Of a stretch of DNA of 12,096 bases, positions 6,680-12,096 are shown in pieces. Made by a program: the position numbers and the translations under genes. The DNA comes from SKLM01 sp050049955. GTDB lineage: Bacteria; Chloroflexota; Anaerolineae; B4-G1. The stretch's first letter is position 1; each line of letters starts with the position of its first letter. Location of the stretch: assembly GCA_050049955.1 (NCBI GenBank), contig JASFVG010000102.1, positions 1 to 12,096 of the forward strand, given 5' to 3'. The notes beneath the pieces were generated by a model, which saw nothing but the letters and a program-made list of their open reading frames with translations, searched no databases and was not told the origin of the DNA.

Positions 6680-7432
6680 ATGCTCGGCGACATACTGACC
6701 GTGATGTGGAAGGAGGGGAAGGAGCTGTTCACCGAACGGGAGACCGTTCGGGGTACGCTGGCAAGCCTCCTTGGCCCTCTGATCATGGTGGCTGCATTGG
6801 GCATCGTTGCCCCGTGGCAAGTGGGCCCAACCTGGGTCGAGACGCCGATGTCATCGGCGGTGGCCCTGTTTGTCGCGCTGATGTTCGGGGGCACAACGGC
6901 GGGGTCGATAGCGGGTGAGCGAGAGCGGCACACGTTGGAGACGCTGCTTGCCAGCCGGCTTTCGGACCGAGGGATTCTCCTGGGGAAGATAGGCATCGCG
7001 GTGTGCTTTGCGTCGACCTGCGCACTGGGGACGGTGCTGCTTGGAATGGTGATCGTCAACCTCACAGGCTGGACGGGAAGACTGCTTGTGTACCCGCTAA
7101 TCGTCCTGGTAGCTGATGTGATGCTGGGTCTTCTCACGGCGACTCTGGCCGCAACCGTGGGCGTGTTCGTGTCGCTGAGGTCGGCGACGGTGCGGGAGGC
7201 CGAGCAGAACGTAATGGCCATCTTGGGGGTCGGTTCGATGGTTCTTGTCTGGGGATCGGTTCTGGCGCTGAGGACAATCCCCGGGCTGGAAGCGCGTTTC
7301 TCTGGGTTGGTGGCGGACCTCAGCTTCGTAGAGGTCTTTCTGGTCCTGGTGTCCGTTCTTGCGGTACTCGATACCGGGTTTCTGGCGGCGGCTGACCGAC
7401 GCTTCCAGCGGGCTCGCTTGACGGTTGTCTGA
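6680..7432 (+). CDS. ABC-2 type permease, first of a twin pair (250 aa)
   Basis: A six-helix membrane protein (about 27-45, 58-77, 100-126, 136-165, 178-197, 217-236) with a cytoplasmic N terminus. The loop AGERERHTLETLLASR at 78-93, followed by DR-x-ILLGK (96-103), is the typical motif after TM2 of ABC-2 exporter permeases and probably contacts the ATPase. A second conserved patch, SLRSAT, is at 165-170. It starts 7 bp after the ATPase stop, with AGAGGG overlapping that stop region, so translation is probably coupled. The downstream gene is a clear paralogue, so the transporter is likely a heterodimer of the two permeases with an ATPase dimer. The substrate (drug, peptide or lipid) cannot be told. 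Confidence 0.92.
   Translation: MLGDILTVMWKEGKELFTERETVRGTLASLLGPLIMVAALGIVAPWQVGPTWVETPMSSAVALFVALMFGGTTAGSIAGERERHTLETLLASRLSDRGILLGKIGIAVCFASTCALGTVLLGMVIVNLTGWTGRLLVYPLIVLVADVMLGLLTATLAATVGVFVSLRSATVREAEQNVMAILGVGSMVLVWGSVLALRTIPGLEARFSGLVADLSFVEVFLVLVSVLAVLDTGFLAAADRRFQRARLTVV
6732..6751 (+). other. Perfect 8-bp hairpin with GAGA (GNRA) tetraloop inside the permease gene
   Basis: CCGAACGG (6732-6739), loop GAGA (6740-6743), CCGTTCGG (6744-6751). It lies about 50 nt into the coding region of the first permease. The GNRA-type loop would make it very stable in RNA. The paralogous gene has no equivalent at the same place. It may influence mRNA stability between the ATPase and permease cistrons, or be chance. 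Confidence 0.3.
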
Positions 7433-7469
7433 CGGCGTCCAGATCGCTGATTGTGGAGGAAGAGAGTAC

Positions 7470-8219
7470 ATGGAACGTATGCTAGGCGACGTACTGACAG
7501 TCGTGTGGAAGGAACGGAAGGGACTGTTCCGTGTACGGGGACGTCGAACTCAGGCGATGCTGGCGATGTTCAGCCCAATCCTGCTGGCCATCTATCTGCC
7601 TTTGCAGGAGGGTCCGCGTTGGGTGGACGGCCCCCTGTCTCTCTTGCTGGCCTTTGTCGCTCCGCTGATTCTGGTGGGCATCTCTGTCCCCGATTCCTTT
7701 GCCGGCGAGCGGGAGCGCCATACCCTCCCCACGCTGCTGGCCAGCCGGCTGCCCGATCGTGCCATCCTACTCGGGAAGATCAGCACCTCAGTGGCCTTCG
7801 GGTGGCTGGTCACCTTGGCGATGTTGGCGGTCAGCTTGGTGGTCGCGAACGCTGCCCACTGGGACGGCCAGGTCTCGTTCTACCAGCCATCCATCCTGCT
7901 GGCGGACCTAGGTCTAGGTTTCCTCGTAGCCATGCTGACCGCAACGGCCGGGGTGCTGTTCTCCTTGCGGTCAGCGACGGCACAAGAGGCCCAGCAGACC
8001 TTGATGGCCGTGCTCTTGATACCGCCGATGCTGCTTCAATTTGCATTGTTTGCGGTGATGCAATCAGAGCGTGCCGAGGCCTGCCTCAGGGAAGTCCTGG
8101 GGCACCTGAGCTTTCAGCAGGTCATTCTCGTGGTCCTGTCCATTCTGCTCGTGCTGGTTGCGGGTTTGTCGTGGTCAGCTGTGGCCCGGTTCAAGCGGGA
8201 CCGCCTGATCCTGGGCTGA
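7470..8219 (+). CDS. ABC-2 type permease, second of a twin pair (249 aa)
   Basis: I chose ATG 7470 because GGAGGA lies 9 nt upstream and the length then matches the first permease (250 aa). It shares MLGD-x-LTV near the N terminus, AGERERHTL-x-TLLASRL-x-DR-x-ILLGK at 78-103 (same residue numbers as in its partner), and SLRSAT at 165-170. Six membrane helices are predicted at about 31-46, 56-74, 104-127, 142-165, 177-197 and 215-235. It clearly arose by tandem duplication of the neighbouring gene, but the DNA has diverged, so the event is old. It closes the operon; I see no rho-independent terminator just downstream. Confidence 0.92.
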   Translation: MERMLGDVLTVVWKERKGLFRVRGRRTQAMLAMFSPILLAIYLPLQEGPRWVDGPLSLLLAFVAPLILVGISVPDSFAGERERHTLPTLLASRLPDRAILLGKISTSVAFGWLVTLAMLAVSLVVANAAHWDGQVSFYQPSILLADLGLGFLVAMLTATAGVLFSLRSATAQEAQQTLMAVLLIPPMLLQFALFAVMQSERAEACLREVLGHLSFQQVILVVLSILLVLVAGLSWSAVARFKRDRLILG

Positions 8220-8784
8220 TGACCGTGAGGGTTGCAGGATGAAGTGAACGCTGCTCCATATACTTCTGACGCAGGGTCTGCCGGCAGGCGGCTGTGCGCA
8301 GTGGGCCACTCCGTCAGCCGTCGAAGGAGGGTTCCATAACCGGACCCAGCACCGAACAGCGAGGGCTGCGAATGGGCTGGTCTAGCAAAGCCCTAGGTGC
8401 GAGTTCGAATGGGAGGACTGGAGCGGGGGACCGCTGCCACCCTAAACGGGGTATCGTTGCCGTGCTTCGTTGCCCGGGGGCAGACTATGGGAGCTACCGG
8501 CCACCTGAACCCACAAATCAGTGAGAAGAGCGAATGGACCTCAGGCAGTCGTGTACGGACTGGTGGTCATCTTCTCAGGGCTTGCACCCCCGCACATGTC
8601 ATCCCTTCGCAGCGCCTTCAGGCTCCTCGGGTCATACACGGGTTCCGCCACCGGCGTTCTTGATGAGCTCTCCGTGTTGCCCACTGCAGGGCCACAGCTA
8701 TACTTGGTGGGTTCAGCGCAACTTCCCAGGATCGCGGCCAGGCTTGCCCGCGGTCGACAATGACCAAGGAAGCGGGGGCTTGTT
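8220..8784 (+). other. Long intergenic stretch without a convincing gene
   Basis: These 565 bp hold only short overlapping open frames without ribosome sites. A 10-bp palindrome CTGCCGGCAG lies at 8278-8287, and a 5-bp hairpin GGGCT/AGCCC at 8374-8393. A frame at 8521-8763 encodes a mildly hydrophobic stretch (near 8545-8590) followed by an Ala/Arg-rich end, which might be a decayed remnant of a membrane gene, but it runs over the putative promoter and has no Shine-Dalgarno. No T-rich terminator is visible, though one would be expected for the operon ending at 8219. Confidence 0.5.
8677..8704 (+). promoter_or_regulatory. Possible sigma70-type promoter for the reductase-CPBP unit
   Basis: TATACT at 8699-8704 (5 of 6 matches to -10) lies 16 bp after TTGCCC at 8677-8682 (4 of 6 matches to -35). 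The -10 is identical to that of the promoter at 3442-3447. It would give a leader of about 75 nt before the GTG at 8785. Confidence 0.4.
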
Positions 8785-9927
8785 GTGAAGTTCCGTGAGT
8801 TCGGCCAAACCGGACGACAGATGTCTGTGCTTGGGTTCGGCTGCATGCGGTTGCCCATCGTGGAAGGCGACGCGGCAAGGATTGACGAGCCGGTGGCAAC
8901 CCGGATGCTGCGCTATGCCATCGACAACGGGGTCAGCTACGTCGACACCGCCTTCAACTACCACCAGGGCAACAGTGAGCGGTTCCTAGGGCGCGCCCTA
9001 CGGGATGGTTATCGAGACAGGGTCAACGTGGCCACCAAGATGCCGGTATGGCTCGTCGAGTCGAAGGATGACTTCGACAGGCTACTGGCCGAGCAACTGG
9101 AGAAGTTGCAGACCGATCACGTCGACCTGTACCTTCTGCACGCGCTCAGCCGGCGATCGTGGCCCAAGGTCCGGGCCCTTGGCGTGCTGAACTGGGCTGA
9201 GAGGGCTATGGTCGACGGCCGGATCGGTCACCTCGGATTCTCTTTCCATGACGGGCCTGAGGCTTTCCGGCAGATCGTCGATGACTACGAGCATTGGGCC
9301 TTGTGCCAGATCCAGTACAACTACCTGGACACCGAAGTCCAGGCTGGCGCCGCAGGTCTTCGTTATGCCGCGCGCCGAGGGTTGGCGGTCGTTGTGATGG
9401 AACCCATCCGTGGCGGCGGTCTGGCGGCGCCGCCAACTCCGGTGATGGGGATTCTGAACCGCCTGGAACCTCGCCGCACGCCGGCTGCCGTGGCCCTGCT
9501 CTGGGTATGGAACCATCCGGAGGTGTCTATCGCCTTGAGCGGGATGAACACGATGCAGCAGGTGAAGGAGAATCTGGAGACCGCCGACGACTCGAAGGTC
9601 GGGATCCTGTCTGGCCGAGATCTCAGCACCATCGCCAAGGCTGCCGATAAGTACCGTGAGCTCTGCCCAATCCCGTGCACCCAGTGCCGCTACTGCTTGC
9701 CTTGCCCCAACGGCGTCTTCATTCCGGCGAATCTGGACCTGTACAACCTAGCCACCCTGCACGACGAGCTGGCTCAAGCAAGGCGCAGATACCGTGGGCT
9801 CGCGCGCCCGGGTGTTGAGATCTCAGCGGGGTCGTGCATCCAGTGCGGCGAGTGCGAGGAGCGCTGTCCGCAAGAGATTCCGATCGGGGAATGGATGCCC
9901 AAGGTGCACGCCTTGCTGGGTGACTGA
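8785..9927 (+). CDS. Aldo/keto reductase with C-terminal iron-sulfur domain (380 aa)
   Basis: The GTG start follows GCGGGGG at a 6-nt spacing and gives the canonical opening KFREFGQTG and LGFGCMRLP. The catalytic tetrad of the NAD(P)H-dependent aldo/keto reductase barrel is intact: Asp54, Tyr59, Lys85 and His119. A C-terminal extension carries Cys294, 298, 301, 304 and 307, then a ferredoxin-like C-x2-C-x2-C-x3-CP (Cys351, 354, 357, 361) that should hold a [4Fe-4S] cluster; the first group may hold another. This is the iron-sulfur aldo/keto reductase family of anaerobes and archaea, probably passing electrons between the cluster and the nicotinamide or substrate. The substrate is unknown. The CPBP gene follows 41 bp after the stop. 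Confidence 0.93.
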   Translation: MKFREFGQTGRQMSVLGFGCMRLPIVEGDAARIDEPVATRMLRYAIDNGVSYVDTAFNYHQGNSERFLGRALRDGYRDRVNVATKMPVWLVESKDDFDRLLAEQLEKLQTDHVDLYLLHALSRRSWPKVRALGVLNWAERAMVDGRIGHLGFSFHDGPEAFRQIVDDYEHWALCQIQYNYLDTEVQAGAAGLRYAARRGLAVVVMEPIRGGGLAAPPTPVMGILNRLEPRRTPAAVALLWVWNHPEVSIALSGMNTMQQVKENLETADDSKVGILSGRDLSTIAKAADKYRELCPIPCTQCRYCLPCPNGVFIPANLDLYNLATLHDELAQARRRYRGLARPGVEISAGSCIQCGECEERCPQEIPIGEWMPKVHALLGD

Positions 9928-9968
9928 TCGCCAAACCGGCCTGGCATCGTTGGGAATAGGACCTGGAG

Positions 9969-10745
9969 ATGAACATACCAGCCCGGAGGATCAGGCCCCT
10001 GCCAATCTGGCAGGCAGCGTTCTTCTTCGCTGCTCCAGCCGCCCTGCTATTCATATGTGTCTATCATCTGACTCCCCGCCTGATTGCGATGGGCATTTCT
10101 GCGTACCTGAGTCTCAACGTGGCCTTCCTCCTGCCCTTCGCGCTGCTATTCTGCCTGTCGCTGGTGGCGTATGGAGCATCAGGCGACGCCTGGTCCTGGG
10201 CAGGTTTCAAGGAGCGGTATCGGCTGGGTCCAATGAGTCGAGAAGACAGGTTGTGGACAGGCGGGTTGCTCATCTTCGGGGCAACGGTCTATCTGTCGCT
10301 CCGGGCGGTGCTTCTTAGGCTGGTTGGGAGAGGCATCGTTGTGCCTCCGGACTCCGTGCCTGCCATACTCGATCCGAGGGTCCGGCAATCCGTTGGGGCG
10401 TTGATGGGCGGCTGGGTCAGAGGCAATTGGCCGCTGGCCCTAGTCAGCGTTGGTACGCTCTTCTTCAACGTCGCCGGTGAGGAGCTGTGGTGGCGGGGAT
10501 ACATCCTGCCGCGCCAGGAAGCAGCACACGGGCGGCACGCCTGGGTCCCGCACGGCGTGCTCTGGACGCTCTTCCACGCCTTCAAGTACTGGGAGTTCGC
10601 TGCACTGCTGCCGGTCTGTCTGGGGTTTGCGTTCGTGGCCCAGCGGCGCAGGAGCACCTGGCCAACCATCCTGGCACACGCTGCTCTCAACGGGGTAGAG
10701 TCCATCTACGTTGTACTGCTGGTCGTGGGAGTGGCCGCAGCGTAG
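9969..10745 (+). CDS. CPBP-family intramembrane metalloprotease (258 aa)
   Basis: The third CPBP protein of the window and the one with the most complete motif set: EE-x3-R (Glu171, Glu172, Arg176 in GEELWWRGY), the FH motif (His203) and the final H-x3-N (His237, Asn241). The N-terminal half has hydrophobic helices near 13-34, 44-70 and 95-115, and the catalytic half has several more to the C terminus. AGGA at 9958-9961 lies 7 nt before the ATG. It is probably co-transcribed with the aldo/keto reductase 41 bp upstream; a functional link between the two is not evident. Its substrate is unknown; roles in peptide maturation, immunity or envelope protein turnover are known for the family. Confidence 0.92.
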   Translation: MNIPARRIRPLPIWQAAFFFAAPAALLFICVYHLTPRLIAMGISAYLSLNVAFLLPFALLFCLSLVAYGASGDAWSWAGFKERYRLGPMSREDRLWTGGLLIFGATVYLSLRAVLLRLVGRGIVVPPDSVPAILDPRVRQSVGALMGGWVRGNWPLALVSVGTLFFNVAGEELWWRGYILPRQEAAHGRHAWVPHGVLWTLFHAFKYWEFAALLPVCLGFAFVAQRRRSTWPTILAHAALNGVESIYVVLLVVGVAAA

Positions 10746-10756
10746 AGGAGGGACAG

Positions 10757-10779
10757 CACGCTTTGGTTGCGAGAGCGTG
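10757..10779 (+). other. Hairpin after the CPBP gene
   Basis: CACGCT (10757-10762) pairs with AGCGTG (10774-10779), extendable inward by a G-U and an A-T pair. No T run follows, so it is at best a weak terminator or an operator for the next gene, whose start is about 50 bp away. Confidence 0.25.
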
Positions 10780-10827
10780 ATAGGGTCCCGGGAAGGGTCC
10801 GGGTCAGCTTGCCTTCATGGAGGGGGT

Positions 10828-11748
10828 ATGTCGAGCAGAAGGATAGAGACCGATACATCCAGGACAGCGCAGTGGACGTGCGTGTCTCGAGCCGTGTCAT
10901 CCCTGGAGTCTCACAGCCACTACCGAAGCGACGATCGCATAGCGCTGCTGCTCGTGCCAGCCTTGCTGAGACCTATGCTGCACGTTCCCTTGGTCAGAAA
11001 CCTGTTCAGCCGCCGTATCGCGCCCCAGGGGATCTATGAGTACACGATCGCCAGGACGAAGTACATCGACGCCGTCTTCAGCGAAGCTCTGGCAGAGGGG
11101 TACGATCAGATCCTGATCTTCGGTGCCGGGTTCGACACAAGAGCGCTGAGGTTCCAAGGTGAGGCAGGCGATACCCGGGTGTTTGAACTGGACGTGCCCG
11201 TCACTCAGGAGGCGAAGCTCCGCCAGTACGCCAGGCGGGGACTAGACATCCCGAAAAACCTTCGCTTCATTCCGATCGACTTCGACAAGGAGTCACTCCC
11301 AGACAGGCTGGAGGAAGCGGGATTCACCAGCGGGGCGAGAAGCCTGTTTCTGTTGGAGGGACTGCTGATGTATCTGCAGCCCGAATCGGTGCACGAGACG
11401 TTCAGGGTTATCGGTCGGTTCGCGGGAGAGGGCAGTGAGGTCGTGTTCGACTACGTCCGTGCGTCGGTTCTCCGGAAGGAAGGGCTGCACTACGGGGAAG
11501 CTGCGGTCTCCGAGAGAGTCGCGTCGGCCGGAGAAGGCTGGCATTTCGGTATTGAGGAGGAGGAGCTGGTGCAGTTCCTGACCCAGTTTGGTCTGACGGT
11601 GCGTGAGCACCTCGCACCACACGATTTGGCGCGGCTGTATTTCACAGATGCTTCAGGCGAGATCGTCGGGCGGGTGAACGGAACGCACTGTTTGGTGAGG
11701 GCAGCGTCGGCTCCCTCCATTGATCTGCGAGCGGAGACTAGATCCTGA
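10828..11748 (+). CDS. SAM-dependent methyltransferase, LCM/TIGR00027-like (306 aa)
   Basis: ATG 10828 has GGAGGGGG directly upstream (core GGAGG, 4-nt spacing) and gives the expected length of about 300 aa; the frame remains open further upstream but without a ribosome site. The N terminus shows T-A-x-W-T-x3-RA (13-22) and Y-x2-DD (32-36), the opening of the TIGR00027 branch of leucine-carboxyl-methyltransferase-like (PF04072) enzymes. The SAM-binding motif I is ILIFGAGFDTRALRF (95-109), the acidic post-I element is FELDVP (119-124), and LFLLEGLLMYL (173-183) is the characteristic motif IV region. It should be a cytoplasmic O-methyltransferase. The substrate is unknown; members act on natural products, lipids or peptides. 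A membrane protein gene follows 159 bp on. Confidence 0.9.
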   Translation: MSSRRIETDTSRTAQWTCVSRAVSSLESHSHYRSDDRIALLLVPALLRPMLHVPLVRNLFSRRIAPQGIYEYTIARTKYIDAVFSEALAEGYDQILIFGAGFDTRALRFQGEAGDTRVFELDVPVTQEAKLRQYARRGLDIPKNLRFIPIDFDKESLPDRLEEAGFTSGARSLFLLEGLLMYLQPESVHETFRVIGRFAGEGSEVVFDYVRASVLRKEGLHYGEAAVSERVASAGEGWHFGIEEEELVQFLTQFGLTVREHLAPHDLARLYFTDASGEIVGRVNGTHCLVRAASAPSIDLRAETRS

Positions 11749-11907
11749 GGTAGGCGACGCGGGTGTCAAGGGCCTCTCTCACCAGATGGCTGGAAGCGCG
11801 GCCTGTCGAGACAGGGACGGAAGTATGCCACTCTCTGTGCCGGCAGCGCCCTCATCCTGCTCTGATCCGTTGTCAAATGCTGGCGTCACGGTGGAGTAAC
11901 GAATCCA
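11749..11907 (+). other. Intergenic gap, little visible
   Basis: The gap contains a short inverted repeat CCTGTC-GA-GACAGG (11802-11815) and no T-rich terminator. GTGGAG at 11891-11896 may be the distant ribosome site of the next gene. Confidence 0.3.
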
Positions 11908-12096
11908 GTGGCACGTGACAAGGAGCTGAACAAGTTCATATTGGAGAGGATTGTCAAGAGCACCGGCGCTTTGGCCTCGCTCGGCCTCCTCCTTTTCGTG
12001 CTCGCCGGCCGCATCGATATCCCAGGATTCTGGATGTACTTGACCGTGGCAATCGTGTACCAGGCCATTAGCTTGATCATCATTGTACCCCGCTAT
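11908..12096 (+). CDS. N-terminal fragment of a membrane protein, possibly ICMT-like
   Basis: The reading frame begins at GTG 11908 and is open to the end of the window (63 residues seen). It has a charged N terminus, a first hydrophobic helix (about 20-33), then AGRIDIPGFWMYL (33-45) and a second helix (about 42-61). An AGR-x-D-x-P-x-x-W turn between the first two helices is common in bacterial relatives of isoprenylcysteine carboxyl methyltransferase. GTGGAG about 11 nt upstream is a poor ribosome site; the frame is open further upstream but offers no better start. The catalytic C-terminal part is outside the window, so the family call is tentative. Confidence 0.5.
   Translation, partial: MARDKELNKFILERIVKSTGALASLGLLLFVLAGRIDIPGFWMYLTVAIVYQAISLIIIVPRY

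Noticed and set aside
8374..8420. tRNA-like GAGTTCGAAT (T-loop motif) after a small hairpin
   Set aside because: The bases flanking TTCGAAT do not pair to form a T stem (G opposite G at the closing pair), and no acceptor or D arm can be built.
10711..10827. N-terminal extension of the methyltransferase from a TTG at 10711
   Set aside because: It overlaps the CPBP gene, and GGAGGGGG directly before ATG 10828 together with the family's usual length favours the later start.

Overview
All recognisable genes in this 12.1-kb, GC-rich window lie on the + strand, packed with short gaps and mostly with good Shine-Dalgarno sequences. The mix points to a Gram-positive-type or monoderm bacterium or an environmental relative: lipoproteins with a TolB-like propeller, a DUF2807-like lipoprotein, twin ABC-2 permeases, CPBP membrane proteases, and an aldo/keto reductase with a ferredoxin-like tail. 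Chloroflexota (Anaerolineae-like) is my best guess. This is inference from gene content, since no rRNA or marker gene is present. The iron-sulfur reductase is of a type common in anaerobes.

Layout. (1) 1-2644: the tail of a CPBP-family membrane protein, a second complete CPBP protein, and a lipoprotein that joins six PD40/TolB-like repeats to an SGNH-hydrolase-like domain. (2) 2645-3418: a tiny glycine-zipper membrane protein, then about 320 bp without a gene but rich in predicted hairpins, closed by a textbook rho-independent terminator (3366-3391). (3) 3419-8219: a near-consensus sigma70-type promoter starts what looks like one operon. It holds a 27-codon leader ORF, a six-TM protein, a DUF2807-like lipoprotein, an ABC ATPase and two paralogous ABC-2 permeases. 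(4) 8220-8784: 565 bp with no convincing gene and a possible promoter. (5) 8785-10745: an iron-sulfur aldo/keto reductase followed by a third CPBP protein. (6) 10828-12096: an LCM-type SAM methyltransferase and the start of a membrane protein resembling isoprenylcysteine carboxyl methyltransferase relatives.

Taken together the content is about the cell envelope: surface lipoproteins, an ABC exporter of unknown substrate, and three intramembrane proteases. A peptide or lipid export/resistance role for the 3419-8219 operon is plausible, but the sequence does not prove it. The least explained parts are the hairpin-rich stretch before the terminator, the leader ORF, and the mutually exclusive hairpins inside the operon. 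No IS element, tRNA, rRNA or CRISPR array was found.
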